64,000 nt of DNA. It comes from an uncultured Pelagibacteraceae bacterium (GTDB lineage Bacteria; Pseudomonadota; Alphaproteobacteria; Pelagibacterales; Pelagibacteraceae). This document shows, piece by piece, positions 1-9,357 of the stretch; the stretch's first letter is position 1; every line of letters begins with the position of its first letter. Below the pieces are notes generated by a model. It was not told the DNA's origin, did no database searches, and saw only the letters and a program-made list of their open reading frames with translations. The stretch lies in the NCBI GenBank assembly GCA_902582315.1, contig CACHRP010000002.1:62001-126000 (forward strand), in the 5' to 3' direction. A program made the position numbers and the translations under genes.

Positions 1-413
1 AAGGCATCTGCAATTTTATTAAGACCATATGTAAAAGACTTATTCATTAATATATTTAAAAATTTATTTTTTAGCTCGAAATCTACATCAAATGATACTT
101 CGGTCATGTTACCTTTTTGATTAAAATACCACCTATTTTCTAGATATTTTAATGGACCATCAATATTAGTAACGTAAATTGTGTCTTCTTTTTTATTAAA
201 TCTCACATCACTTTTATATGTGTCTTTAAAAATTCCCTTTCCAATAGTCAAATCTGCAATAATATATATATCCTCCCCTTTAACGTTACGCTCATAAACT
301 TTTGAGTTAATACAATAAGGTATGAAATTGGGATACTCGTCTATATCTAAAACTAAATCAATTAATTTTTTTTTTTCAATTTGAATTAATCTTTTGACCG
401 ATGCTTGGGGCAT
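1..413 (-). CDS. RatA/COQ10-type START-domain protein, 3' end outside window
   Basis: A reading frame of 137 codons opens with ATG at 413 and runs off the left edge, so only the N-terminal part is seen. The product begins [15 protein letters not shown] and contains [12 protein letters not shown], the typical start of the small COQ10/RatA lipid-binding family (SRPBCC fold). In that family the domain binds ubiquinone or a related hydrophobic ligand and supports respiration. The start codon lies 38 bases inside the end of lipA, in another frame. The lipA-ratA pairing is usual in Alphaproteobacteria. The gene was recognised by direct translation. The family call is fairly secure; the exact role (quinone chaperone or ribosome-associated toxin-like protein) is not. 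Confidence 0.8.
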   Translation of the reverse strand, partial: MPQASVKRLIQIEKKKLIDLVLDIDEYPNFIPYCINSKVYERNVKGEDIYIIADLTIGKGIFKDTYKSDVRFNKKEDTIYVTNIDGPLKYLENRWYFNQKGNMTEVSFDVDFELKNKFLNILMNKSFTYGLNKIADA

Positions 414-1329
414 TTGTTTTTAAACGTTGGGTTTTTAGTTTTCTAAAATCTTCATCTGCATGATAAGAGGATCTAGTTAATGGCGTTGAAGATACTAGTA
501 AAAATCCTTTTGATTTTGCAATTTCCCCAAATTCTTCAAATTCATCAGGATGATAATATTTTTCGAGTGGATGATGTTTTGAGGAAGGTTGTAAATATTG
601 ACCAATTGTTAAAAAATCAACTTTGGCAGATATTAAATCATCCATAACTTGTACGACTTCATCCTTTTTTTCACCTAGACCAATCATTATTCCAGATTTA
701 GTAAATATATTTTTATTTATCTCTTTAGATTTTTTTAAAAGATCTAGAGACGCAAAGTATCTAGCTCCTGGTCTGACCTTTCTATAAAGGCTAGGCACTG
801 TTTCAATATTATGATTAAATACATCTGGATTAGCCTCAATAACTTTTTTATATGACTCACCTTTTCTAAGAAAATCTGGAGTTAGTACCTCTACTGATGT
901 GTTTGGGTTTAATTTTTTTGTAGCTAAAATTACCTCATAAAAATGATTTGATCCACCATCGGGTAAATCATCTCTATCAACGGATGTTATTACTACATGG
1001 TTAAGATCTAATTTTTTTACTGCATTTGATATTTTGTATGGTTCAAATGGATCGAGCGGCTGAGGTTTTCCAGTGCTAACATCACAAAAAGCACAAGCTC
1101 GAGTACAAGTGTCTCCCATTATCATAAAAGTTGCGTGCCTTTTGCTCCAACATTCAGTTATATTTGGACAATTCGCTTCCTGACAAACTGTAACTAATTT
1201 ACTTTTATTAATTAAACTTTTAGTAATAAAAAATTCTTTACTATTAATTATTTTAGATTTAATCCAATTAGGTTTCCTCTTTATTGGATTAACTGGTTTA
1301 TTTACTTTTTCTGGGTGTCTAATTTTCAT
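376..1329 (-). CDS. lipA: lipoyl synthase
   Basis: Radical SAM enzyme that inserts two sulfurs into protein-bound octanoyl groups to make the lipoyl cofactor of 2-oxoacid dehydrogenases and the glycine cleavage system. At 317 aa it is close to the 321 aa E. coli protein. Both iron-sulfur clusters are visible. Cys49, Cys54 and Cys60 ([12 protein letters not shown]) hold the auxiliary cluster, and Cys75, Cys79 and Cys82 (CTRACAFC) hold the SAM cluster. The conserved C-terminal RSSYHA serine motif is present. It overlaps ftsB by 11 bases and is followed by the RatA-like gene. In many Alphaproteobacteria the pdhABC-lpd genes stand between ftsB and lipA; here they are absent. Confidence 0.97.
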   Translation of the reverse strand: MKIRHPEKVNKPVNPIKRKPNWIKSKIINSKEFFITKSLINKSKLVTVCQEANCPNITECWSKRHATFMIMGDTCTRACAFCDVSTGKPQPLDPFEPYKISNAVKKLDLNHVVITSVDRDDLPDGGSNHFYEVILATKKLNPNTSVEVLTPDFLRKGESYKKVIEANPDVFNHNIETVPSLYRKVRPGARYFASLDLLKKSKEINKNIFTKSGIMIGLGEKKDEVVQVMDDLISAKVDFLTIGQYLQPSSKHHPLEKYYHPDEFEEFGEIAKSKGFLLVSSTPLTRSSYHADEDFRKLKTQRLKTNAPSIGQKINSN

Positions 1330-1627
1330 TATCAGTAACTATATAAGTCGTTTCCCCCTTTTTACCAAGCATCAATTTGTCCCTTATAAGCATATCGATG
1401 TAATCATAATCAAGCCTCTCACTTAAAAGAGTATTTTTTAATTCAATATTTTTTATCTTTTCAAGCGTTTCTTTTTCTTGGATTTTTAGATTTTCTAAAA
1501 CTTCCTTTTTTTCAAAATATGCAAATAGACCTCTTTGACCCCCAAAAAGATTTATTAAGATGTATACAAATAAAATAGTTAAAATAATAATTTTTAGATT
1601 TTCTTTGATTTTTAATAAAACACTCAC
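1319..1627 (-). CDS. ftsB: septum formation initiator, FtsB/DivIC family
   Basis: Small single-pass membrane protein of the division complex (FtsB, partnering FtsL and FtsQ). The 102 aa product has one hydrophobic segment at about residues 12-30, then a charged coiled coil from about 36 to 70, the usual FtsB layout and size. The start is GTG at 1627. Its last bases form the GTGA overlap with the eno stop, and the next Met lies far past the membrane segment, so the GTG is well supported. Position between eno and lipA matches the family in Alphaproteobacteria. Confidence 0.85.
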   Translation of the reverse strand: MSVLLKIKENLKIIILTILFVYILINLFGGQRGLFAYFEKKEVLENLKIQEKETLEKIKNIELKNTLLSERLDYDYIDMLIRDKLMLGKKGETTYIVTDNEN

Positions 1628-2877
1628 AAATAATTCATCCTAGCATTGGACCCCAAATCTTCCTCAATTCGTATTAATTGATTATATTTTGAAACTCTTT
1701 CAGATCTTGACAATGAACCAGTTTTTATTTGATTTGAATTAGTACCTACCGCAAGGTCTGCAATGAAAGTATCTTCGCTGTCTCCTGATCTGTGTGAAAT
1801 GACGGTCTTATATCCAATATTATTTGCAAATCTAATAACATCTAATGTTTCAGAAACTGTCCCAATTTGATTGAGTTTAATCAGAATTGAATTGGAAGAC
1901 TCGTATAAAAAACCTTTTTTAAGTCTCTCCAAATTGGTTACATATAGGTCATCACCAACAATTTGTATTTTTTTTGTGGCTTTATTGAATCTACTCCATG
2001 CCAACCAATCGTTTTCAAAAAAAGGGTCTTCTATAGACTTAATTTTAAACTGTTTAATTAATTTGATATACTTATTAATTGTTTGCTCTACATTTAGGTA
2101 TTTTTTTGAATGAATTGAGTATTTCTTGTTTTTATATAATTCATTAGCAGCAACATCTAGGCAGATTGATATTTGCTTACCATTTTTAAAGCCGGCTTTT
2201 TCAATTGATTTTACTATTAGTCGTAATGCCTCCTCATTACTTGATATCATTGGAGCAAATCCACCTTCGTCACCAACAGAAATTGACATTCCTCTATCTG
2301 AAATAATTTTTTTTAAACACTGTATTACTAAAAAACACATTCTCACAGCCTCTGAAAAATTTTTTGCTCCATCCGGACGGATCATAAATTCTTGTATTCT
2401 CAATTTATTATTTGCATGTGCGCCCCCATTAATTATATTCATCATTGGAAAAGGTAGTTTGAAGTTTTTTTTAATTATAAAGTTTTTATAAAGTGGAATT
2501 TTTTTAATTTTTGACGAGAGTTTTTTTACAGCCATTGATACAGCTAAAATTGCATTTGCCCCAATTTTTGTTTTATGTTTAGTGCCGTCTAAATTAATTA
2601 AAATTGAATCGATAAGTTCTTGATTATGAACATTTTTATTTAATAATTTTTTTGATATTTTTGAATTAATGTATTTGACAGGGCCAAAAACACTCTTTCC
2701 AAAATATTTTTTATTTTTTTTGTCTCTTTTCTCATGCGCCTCATAAGAACCCGTTGATGCACCGGATGGACAAATTGCGCTTGAACTTTTTTCATTGCTG
2801 AAAACTTCTGCTTCGATGGTTGGGTTTCCTCTACTATCAAATACCTGCCTTGCTATAACTCTGGTAATTTTACTCAT
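1624..2877 (-). CDS. eno: enolase
   Basis: Glycolytic enzyme interconverting 2-phosphoglycerate and phosphoenolpyruvate; in other bacteria it is also part of the RNA degradosome. The 417 aa protein is slightly shorter than E. coli enolase (432 aa). Visible signatures include the mobile loop GASTGSYEA, VGDEGGFAP, the metal-binding SIEDPF and GDDLYVTN, the catalytic-lysine segment ILIKLNQIGT, and SHRSGDSEDTF. Start and stop overlap neighbours by four bases each (ATGA with kdsA upstream, GTGA with ftsB downstream), so translation is probably coupled. Confidence 0.97.
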   Translation of the reverse strand: MSKITRVIARQVFDSRGNPTIEAEVFSNEKSSSAICPSGASTGSYEAHEKRDKKNKKYFGKSVFGPVKYINSKISKKLLNKNVHNQELIDSILINLDGTKHKTKIGANAILAVSMAVKKLSSKIKKIPLYKNFIIKKNFKLPFPMMNIINGGAHANNKLRIQEFMIRPDGAKNFSEAVRMCFLVIQCLKKIISDRGMSISVGDEGGFAPMISSNEEALRLIVKSIEKAGFKNGKQISICLDVAANELYKNKKYSIHSKKYLNVEQTINKYIKLIKQFKIKSIEDPFFENDWLAWSRFNKATKKIQIVGDDLYVTNLERLKKGFLYESSNSILIKLNQIGTVSETLDVIRFANNIGYKTVISHRSGDSEDTFIADLAVGTNSNQIKTGSLSRSERVSKYNQLIRIEEDLGSNARMNYL

Positions 2878-3701
2878 TTAATTTTTACAAGCTTATCTAT
2901 TTCATATAATTGATTTAATAATTGTTCTAATTTATTAATTGGTAACATATTTGGCCCATCCGAAGGTGCGTTATCTGGATCTTGATGCGTTTCGATAAAA
3001 ACGCCTGCAACACCAACTGCTACAGCAGCTCTAGCTAAATATTCAACAAATTCTCTTTGACCACCACTTTTATCACCCATCCCACCAGGTTGTTGAACAG
3101 AATGAGTAGCATCAAATATTACAGGATATCCAAGTTTAGACATTATTGGTAATGATCTCATATCTGATACCAAAGTATTGTAACCAAAACTTGCCCCTCT
3201 CTCTGTAACCAAAATATTATTATTTCCAGATTCAGAAATTTTTTTTGTCACATTTGCCATATCCCATGGTGCTAAAAATTGACCTTTTTTAACATTGATT
3301 ATTTTTTTTGTTTTTGCAGCAGCAATTAATAAGTCAGTTTGTCTACAAAGAAATGCTGGAATCTGCAAAATATCTACATGATTTGATACAGCCAAGCATT
3401 GCTCCTCGTTATGAATATCCGTTAAAACAGGAACTTTTAAATCTTTTTTAATTTTATCAAAAACTGGTAAAGACTTTTCTAATCCAGCACCTCTTTTACC
3501 TTTTAAACTTGTTCGATTGGCTTTATCAAACGACGTTTTGTAAATAAAACCAATACTAAATTTATCCGCTATTTCTTTTATTTTTCCAGCCATATCCATT
3601 GAATGTTGTTCGGATTCCAATTGGCATGGACCCGCAATTAAAGTGAATGTCTCTTTATTTGAGATTTTTATTCCATTACAATTAATTATTTTATTTTCCA
3701 T
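2874..3701 (-). CDS. kdsA: 3-deoxy-8-phosphooctulonate synthase (KDO8P synthase)
   Basis: Condenses phosphoenolpyruvate with arabinose 5-phosphate to make KDO 8-phosphate, the precursor of the KDO sugars of the LPS inner core. The 275 aa product has LIAGPCQLES near the N terminus, VLTDIHNEEQ, INVKKGQFLAPWDM, TERGASFGYN and IFDATHSVQQPGG, then IETHQDP. The Cys in AGPCQLE, where the E. coli enzyme has Asn, suggests the metal-dependent class of the enzyme (inference from family knowledge). The gene lies between pyrG (1-base overlap) and eno (4-base overlap) and fits with the lipid A genes elsewhere in the window. Confidence 0.96.
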   Translation of the reverse strand: MENKIINCNGIKISNKETFTLIAGPCQLESEQHSMDMAGKIKEIADKFSIGFIYKTSFDKANRTSLKGKRGAGLEKSLPVFDKIKKDLKVPVLTDIHNEEQCLAVSNHVDILQIPAFLCRQTDLLIAAAKTKKIINVKKGQFLAPWDMANVTKKISESGNNNILVTERGASFGYNTLVSDMRSLPIMSKLGYPVIFDATHSVQQPGGMGDKSGGQREFVEYLARAAVAVGVAGVFIETHQDPDNAPSDGPNMLPINKLEQLLNQLYEIDKLVKIK

Positions 3702-5314
3702 TATTTTGATTTAGCAGCCTTAATAAAGGAAGAGAATAAAGGATGAGGGTTTAAAGGTCTAGATTTAAATTCTGGATGAAACTGAACACCGATAAACCAT
3801 GGATGACTCTTTAATTCGATTATTTCAGGCAAATTATTGTTTGGCGACATTCCAGAAAAAATCATACCATTGGACTCAAACTTACTTTGCAAATGTTTAT
3901 TAACCTCATATCTATGCCTGTGTCTTTCTTTAATATTAGTTGAATTGTATATTTTTTTTACTAGGGAATTATGTCTTAATTTTGCTTCATAAAGACCTAG
4001 TCTCATAGTACCACCTAATTCTTTATTAGTACCTTTAATTATTTTCCCATCTTTATCCCATTCATTCATCAGACCAATGACCGGAAAGCATTTTTTATCT
4101 AACTCAGATGATCCTGCATGCTTAATATTCAGTTTATTTCTAGCAAATTCAATAACAGCCATTTGCATACCAAAACATATTCCAAAGAAAGGAATTTTAT
4201 TTTTTCTAGCAAAATTAATTGCTGCTATTTTGCCCTCTGTACCCCTTTTTCCAAAACCACCCGGTATTAGAATACCTGACACATTTTTAAGTAATTTCTT
4301 AACATCTTGTTTCTTTAAATTATCAGACTCAATTCTTAGTAGATTTACTTTTACTTTATTAAAAATTCCACCATGAATTAAAGCTTCATCTAAAGATTTA
4401 TAAGCATCTTTTAAATTAACGTATTTTCCAATAATCGCTATATTCACCTGTTTTTTTGAATTTAAAACAGTATCGGTTATTTTTTTCCACGGTGTTAAAT
4501 TTGCATTTTTTTTTGGTCTAATATTAAAATATTTTAAAACTTGTCTATTTAATTTTTCTTTGTGAAAACTTATTGGTGCTTCATAAATTGTTCTTACATC
4601 AACAGTTTCAATAACATTATCTATTGGCACATTACAAAACAAAGATATTTTTTTTCTTTGGTCTATCGGAATAGATTTTTGTGATCTACATATCACTATA
4701 TCTGGTTGAATACCTAAACTTCTAAGCTCCTTAACTGAATGTTGTGTTGGTTTGGTTTTAATTTCATCAGATGATTTTAAAAAAGGAACAAGTGTCAGAT
4801 GTATAAATAAACTTCTTTTTTTTCCTACATCATTTGCAAATTGTCTTATGGCTTCGACAAAAGGTAAACTCTCAATATCCCCTACGGTTCCACCTATTTC
4901 ACAAATTACAAAATCTTCATTAGTTATATCACCTTTAATAAATTCTTTAATTCTATCAGTTACATGAGGTATCACTTGTACAGTTTTACCTAGGTACTTG
5001 CCTGTTCTTTCTTTTTTAATTATATCGCTGTAAATTTTTCCTGTAGTTATATTGTCTGTTTTTTTTGCAGAAATATTTGAGAATCTTTCGTAATGGCCTA
5101 AATCTAAATCTGTCTCTGCGCCATCGTCAGTGACAAAAACTTCACCATGTTGAAATGGACTCATCGTACCAGGATCTACATTTAAGTAAGGATCCATTTT
5201 TCTCAGTCTTACCTTATAGCCTTGAGACTTAAGTAAATAAGCTAGTGATGCTGAAGATAAACCTTTTCCTAAAGATGAGACCACGCCGCCAGTAACGAAT
5301 ATATATCGCGCCAT
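3701..5314 (-). CDS. pyrG: CTP synthase
   Basis: Makes CTP from UTP, ATP and glutamine. The 537 aa product has the N-terminal synthetase domain (FVTGGVVSSLGKGL, YLNVDPGTM, EIGGTVGDIESLPF) and a C-terminal class I glutamine amidotransferase domain from about residue 285. The oxyanion PGGFGKRG, the nucleophile-bearing GICFGMQ and the FHPEF His/Glu pair are all present. Length is close to E. coli (545 aa). The start follows the conserved MARYIFVTGG opening. It lies 40 bases below secG, where a promoter-like sequence is visible. Confidence 0.98.
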   Translation of the reverse strand: MARYIFVTGGVVSSLGKGLSSASLAYLLKSQGYKVRLRKMDPYLNVDPGTMSPFQHGEVFVTDDGAETDLDLGHYERFSNISAKKTDNITTGKIYSDIIKKERTGKYLGKTVQVIPHVTDRIKEFIKGDITNEDFVICEIGGTVGDIESLPFVEAIRQFANDVGKKRSLFIHLTLVPFLKSSDEIKTKPTQHSVKELRSLGIQPDIVICRSQKSIPIDQRKKISLFCNVPIDNVIETVDVRTIYEAPISFHKEKLNRQVLKYFNIRPKKNANLTPWKKITDTVLNSKKQVNIAIIGKYVNLKDAYKSLDEALIHGGIFNKVKVNLLRIESDNLKKQDVKKLLKNVSGILIPGGFGKRGTEGKIAAINFARKNKIPFFGICFGMQMAVIEFARNKLNIKHAGSSELDKKCFPVIGLMNEWDKDGKIIKGTNKELGGTMRLGLYEAKLRHNSLVKKIYNSTNIKERHRHRYEVNKHLQSKFESNGMIFSGMSPNNNLPEIIELKSHPWFIGVQFHPEFKSRPLNPHPLFSSFIKAAKSK

Positions 5315-5322
5315 GGAATTAT

Positions 5323-5351
5323 GTTATAGCGAATTATTTTAAAAATGAAAA
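5323..5351 (-). promoter_or_regulatory. possible sigma70-type promoter for pyrG
   Basis: Reading the minus strand, TTTTCA (5346-5351) and TATAAC (5323-5328) are separated by 17 bases, matching four and five of six consensus positions. A transcript starting about seven bases beyond the -10 would begin only a few bases before the pyrG ATG at 5314. In AT-rich DNA such matches arise easily, so this is a candidate only. Confidence 0.3.
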
Positions 5352-5354
5352 TAC

Positions 5355-5657
5355 TTAATTATTATTTTCAGGAATTTTTGGAACTTCTCCTGAATTTTGC
5401 TCCATTTTATCAATCACTGACGACTCTGTCTCAAGATCGCCCCTAGATATGATTGTTAATGAAAGACTGCAAATTATAAATAAAGTAGCAATTATGGCCG
5501 TTGCTTTTGTCATAAAATCACCTGCTGTTCTAGAAAACATAAAACTTTCTTGAGAAACACCAATTCCTAGCGCTCCCCCCTCAGATTTCTGCAATAAAAC
5601 GACTATTACCAATATTACAGCTAATATTACATTTACCACTAATAGAATATTTTCCAT
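5355..5657 (-). CDS. secG: preprotein translocase subunit SecG
   Basis: Non-essential membrane subunit of the SecYEG channel. The 100 aa product has two hydrophobic segments (about residues 4-22 and 52-72). They are joined by the family loop VLLQKSEGGALGIG and followed by a polar, acidic tail. The tpiA-secG-pyrG order is standard in Alphaproteobacteria. It begins five bases after the tpiA stop. Confidence 0.93.
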   Translation of the reverse strand: MENILLVVNVILAVILVIVVLLQKSEGGALGIGVSQESFMFSRTAGDFMTKATAIIATLFIICSLSLTIISRGDLETESSVIDKMEQNSGEVPKIPENNN

Positions 5658-5662
5658 GAGAA

Positions 5663-6418
5663 TTAATTAAACGTTTTTTTTATTATATCAATAAATATAT
5701 TGCTATTTTGGGATGCACCACCTATTAAAAAACCATCAAGATTTGTTATATTTTTTAAAAGATTTACATTCTTTTGATTAACAGATCCACCATATAAAAC
5801 TTTTGGATTTTTATATTTCATCTTATTACTTAGAAATAATTTTATTATCCTAGTGGTATTTTCTAAGTCTTCTATTTTTGGAATCATGCCTGAACCTATT
5901 GACCAAACTGGCTCATAGGCGATTATTATATTTTTTTTGTTTTTTATTTTTTTAAGACCTTTGCTTATCTGACTTAGTAAGGTTTTTTTTGTTAATTTTT
6001 TCTTTTTTTGTCCAAATGTTTCACCAATACAAAAAATTACTTTTAAATTATTTTGAAGAGCAGAGATAATTTTTCTGTTAATGATATTATCGGTTTCACC
6101 TTTAGCTCTTTTTTCGGAGTGTCCTAATATAACATATTCACATTTTAAAGATTTTATCATCATTGCATTTATAGATCCAGTGGGTGGACCATAGTTAGAC
6201 CCAAAGCTACAATTTTGTGCTCCAGTCTTAATAGTGGTATTTTTCAATTTTTGTATAAAAGGATGTATCAATGTGAAGGGAGGACAGTAAATGATTTTTA
6301 AATTTTTCGCTTTTTTATTTTTTTTCTTGAATTTTATAACTTTATTTAATGAATTAAGGCTATTTAAATGGCCAAACATTTTCCAATTAGCAACAAAATA
6401 TCTTAATTTATTTGTCAT
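5663..6418 (-). CDS. tpiA: triosephosphate isomerase
   Basis: Interconverts dihydroxyacetone phosphate and glyceraldehyde 3-phosphate. The 251 aa TIM barrel shows the catalytic Lys13 in ANWKMF, the His of ILGHSEKR, the catalytic Glu in YEPVWSIGSG and the phosphate-binding LYGGSVN loop. It is the first gene of a minus-strand run (tpiA to the RatA-like gene) with intergenic spaces of 40 bases or less, probably one operon. A promoter-like sequence stands just upstream, divergent from the PpiD-like gene. Confidence 0.97.
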   Translation of the reverse strand: MTNKLRYFVANWKMFGHLNSLNSLNKVIKFKKKNKKAKNLKIIYCPPFTLIHPFIQKLKNTTIKTGAQNCSFGSNYGPPTGSINAMMIKSLKCEYVILGHSEKRAKGETDNIINRKIISALQNNLKVIFCIGETFGQKKKKLTKKTLLSQISKGLKKIKNKKNIIIAYEPVWSIGSGMIPKIEDLENTTRIIKLFLSNKMKYKNPKVLYGGSVNQKNVNLLKNITNLDGFLIGGASQNSNIFIDIIKKTFN

Positions 6419-6430
6419 ATTTAATTATTT

Positions 6431-6459
6431 AATCTATAGGTTTGTCGTTTATAGTTCAA
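6431..6459 (-). promoter_or_regulatory. possible sigma70-type promoter for the tpiA operon
   Basis: On the minus strand TTGAAC (6454-6459) and TAGATT (6431-6436) are spaced by 17 bases inside the 57-base divergent gap. The inferred transcription start is about seven bases before the tpiA ATG, leaving little room for a Shine-Dalgarno sequence. Matches are four of six in each box. This is inferred from consensus only. Confidence 0.35.
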
Positions 6460-6475
6460 TAATTTAAAAAAAACG

Positions 6476-7903
6476 ATGTTAAATAGTATTAGAAATTTTT
6501 CAAAAACGATAACTGCAAAAATATTCTTATTTATAGTTGCAGTGCCTTTTGTCTTTTGGGGTATGGGTGATGTATTTACGAGTGGAAATACAAATTCTTT
6601 AGCAAAAGTAAATAATGAAAATATATCAACAGAGGATTTTATTGATCATATAAATGAATTAAATATTAATCAAAACTTAATAAAGGATAGATTAGAAGAC
6701 AATATTTTGGAGGAAGTTCTAAGCAGATTAATATCAAATAAGTTAATTGAACTTGAAATAAAAGAAGCAAATTTAGTTATATCTGACAAAATTTTAGCAG
6801 AAAAAATAAAAACAAACTCGAATTTTTTAGATGAAAATTTAAATTTTTCAAGATCAAAATATGAAAAATTTTTAATTTCGAACAATCTTACAGCAAGTCG
6901 GTTTGAGAAAAATTTTAAAGAAAATGAATTTCGGGAAGAACTATTTAATTATTTAGGTGGAGGAATTAAATCTCCTAATTTTTTAGTAAATAATTCCTAT
7001 GAAGACGAAACTAAAAAAATTAACATAGAATTTATTAATCTTGAAAACATTTATTCAAAAAAAGAAAATATCAATAATGATGATGTTAAAAATTATATTA
7101 ATAAAAATAAAGAAAAACTTAAAAAGGATTACATAGATTTTTCTTATTCAAAAGTAACTCCAAAAGATTTAATAGGTCTAGACGAATATAATGATGAATT
7201 TTTTACAAAAATAGACGAAATCGAAAGTAAATTACTAAATAATGTAAGTTTTAAAGATACAATTCAAACATATGATTTGAAAAGTATATCAAAAAATAAC
7301 TTTATTCCGCAATCTGATAAAGAAACAATTGAAACTAAAATTTATAATCTTAGAAACAATGAAAAGTCTGGTGTTATTGACGAAAACGATTTTTTTGTAA
7401 TTTATGAAATTACAAAAATTGAAAATAAAATTCCAAACGTAAATGATAGTAATTTTGTAAACCAGGTCAAACAATTTATATTTAATAAGAATAAGTTTGA
7501 ATTTAATAAAAAAATCTTAAAAAAAATTAATGATAATAATTTTTTTAATAGTGATTTTAATAAATTAGTCTCAGGCAAAAACAAAATTGAGAAAATGTTA
7601 ATTAAATCAAAGAATGATGTAGAAAAATTTAGCTCAGAGTCATTAGAGGTCATTTACTCTCTTCCAATTAAAAGTTTCGCATTGGTTGCTGACAATGAAA
7701 AAAATATTTATTTAGTAAAAATTCTAAATCATAAAGTAGATAAAATCCTTGAAAATAATGAACTTAAAAATATTTATTATATTGAAGCAAATAATTTAAT
7801 AAAAGATAAAATATTTCAAACTTATGATGTTTATTTAAATTCTAAATATACAATCAAAATAAATGAAAAAACTCTTGAAAGAGTAAAAAACTATTTTAGA
7901 TAA
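6476..7903 (+). CDS. ppiD: PpiD/SurA-type periplasmic folding protein (SurA N-terminal domain)
   Basis: The 475 aa product has an N-terminal membrane anchor at about residues 14-34 (ITAKIFLFIVAVPFVFWGMG). A SurA/PpiD N-terminal chaperone-like region with VNNENISTEDF follows, then a long charged, Lys/Asn/Glu-rich periplasmic part. PpiD anchored in the inner membrane helps newly exported outer-membrane proteins fold. It is shorter than E. coli PpiD (623 aa), and I cannot recognise clear parvulin active-site motifs, so isomerase activity is doubtful. Gene order ppiD-trpE matches Alphaproteobacteria. The stop overlaps the trpE start (TAATG). Confidence 0.8.
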   Translation: MLNSIRNFSKTITAKIFLFIVAVPFVFWGMGDVFTSGNTNSLAKVNNENISTEDFIDHINELNINQNLIKDRLEDNILEEVLSRLISNKLIELEIKEANLVISDKILAEKIKTNSNFLDENLNFSRSKYEKFLISNNLTASRFEKNFKENEFREELFNYLGGGIKSPNFLVNNSYEDETKKINIEFINLENIYSKKENINNDDVKNYINKNKEKLKKDYIDFSYSKVTPKDLIGLDEYNDEFFTKIDEIESKLLNNVSFKDTIQTYDLKSISKNNFIPQSDKETIETKIYNLRNNEKSGVIDENDFFVIYEITKIENKIPNVNDSNFVNQVKQFIFNKNKFEFNKKILKKINDNNFFNSDFNKLVSGKNKIEKMLIKSKNDVEKFSSESLEVIYSLPIKSFALVADNEKNIYLVKILNHKVDKILENNELKNIYYIEANNLIKDKIFQTYDVYLNSKYTIKINEKTLERVKNYFR

Positions 7904-9357
7904 TGTTAAACAGAAGCTATAAACAATTTAAGTTTCTACATAAAAATAAAATAAATCAAGTTTTATATTTAGAAAAAAAATTAAATGATAATAATCAAAT
8001 ATTAAATCTTATTAATAATTTTTTAAATGAAAAGAATAGTTTTATATTTGAGTCAGTTGAAAAAGGTACAAAAGGAAGATATACAATTTTTGGGAAAAAA
8101 CCTGATAAAATTTGGGAATTTAATAACGATAAATCTTTTAGAATTCAGAATAAAAAAAAAATTCCTATAAAAGGTAAACCAAAGAATATTATTGAAGATA
8201 TTTTAGAAAATTTTAAATTTAAAACTCCGAAAAAACTTCCTCCAATTTGCTCATTAATATCTGGGTATTTTTCATACGATACAATCAGATACGTAGAAAA
8301 AATCCCAAATAACTGTAAAGACGATTTAAAAATGCCCGATGTAAGACTTCTAAGACCAACAGTTTTAATAATACACGATAATCTAAAAAAGAAAATTTTT
8401 TACATAGTTAATGTCTTCAAAGACCAAAGTATCCAAAATTATAAAGAAAAGTACGACGATATTAAAAACCAAATTAACTTTATGATTCACCAATCTAAAT
8501 TAAGTTTTAACATCCCTTATAGATCCAAAAATGATAAAAAAATAAAAGTAAATTCAAATACCACTAAATCTCAGTATTTAAATATGGTAAAAAAGGCTAA
8601 AAAATTTATTGAGATTGGAGATATTTTTCAAGTTGTACTGAGTCAGAGGTTTGAGGCAAAACTTACAAAAAAGCCTATAGATATTTACAAAAAACTTAGG
8701 ATATCAAATCCCTCACCTTTTATGTTTTTTTTTAACTTTAATGACTTTCAAATTATAGGTGCTAGCCCCGAAATTTTAGTTAGATTACGTAAAAACATAA
8801 TTACTATTAGACCAATTGCTGGGACACGCCCTAGAGGAAAAACAAAGAAACAAGATAATTTTTATAAAAAAGATCTGCTTAAGGATAAAAAAGAACTCGC
8901 TGAGCATTTAATGTTGTTAGATTTAGGAAGAAATGATGTTGGTAAAGTAGCTAAAATTAATACTGTGAAAGTAACTGAAAAATTTTTAATTGAAAAATAT
9001 TCTCATGTTATGCATATTGTTTCAAATGTTGAAGGAATTCATGATAGAAGTCTCTCGAAATTAAATTCTCTCTTGGCCGGATTTCCAGCTGGAACAGTTT
9101 CTGGGGCTCCAAAGATTAGAGCAATGGAAATAATTGATGAATTAGAAAAATCAAAAAGAAAAGTATATGCTGGTGGTATTGGGTATTTTTCTTCAAACGG
9201 TGATTTTGATACTTGTATAGCTTTAAGAACAGCAGTCACAAAAAAAAATAAATTTTATGTTCAAGCTGGAGCAGGAATTGTTGCTGATAGTAAACCAAAT
9301 AATGAATACGAAGAAACGGTAAATAAAGCAAAAGCATTAATTAGCGCATTAAAATAA
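7903..9357 (+). CDS. trpE: anthranilate synthase component I
   Basis: Converts chorismate to anthranilate using ammonia delivered by TrpG, the first step of tryptophan synthesis. The 484 aa protein has the N-terminal regulatory region with FIFESVEKG, the LLES-like segment where tryptophan feedback acts in the family. The C-terminal chorismate-binding domain carries FQVVLSQRFE, GASPEILVR, IAGTRPRG, HLMLLDLGRNDVG and GTVSGAPKIRA. It overlaps the upstream PpiD-like gene by one base, so there is no room for a leader-peptide attenuator directly before it. trpG follows with another one-base overlap. Confidence 0.96.
   Translation: MLNRSYKQFKFLHKNKINQVLYLEKKLNDNNQILNLINNFLNEKNSFIFESVEKGTKGRYTIFGKKPDKIWEFNNDKSFRIQNKKKIPIKGKPKNIIEDILENFKFKTPKKLPPICSLISGYFSYDTIRYVEKIPNNCKDDLKMPDVRLLRPTVLIIHDNLKKKIFYIVNVFKDQSIQNYKEKYDDIKNQINFMIHQSKLSFNIPYRSKNDKKIKVNSNTTKSQYLNMVKKAKKFIEIGDIFQVVLSQRFEAKLTKKPIDIYKKLRISNPSPFMFFFNFNDFQIIGASPEILVRLRKNIITIRPIAGTRPRGKTKKQDNFYKKDLLKDKKELAEHLMLLDLGRNDVGKVAKINTVKVTEKFLIEKYSHVMHIVSNVEGIHDRSLSKLNSLLAGFPAGTVSGAPKIRAMEIIDELEKSKRKVYAGGIGYFSSNGDFDTCIALRTAVTKKNKFYVQAGAGIVADSKPNNEYEETVNKAKALISALK

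Noticed and set aside
1871-2491. Plus-strand ORFs opposite eno
   Set aside because: They are antisense to a complete enolase with all catalytic motifs and have no recognisable domain.
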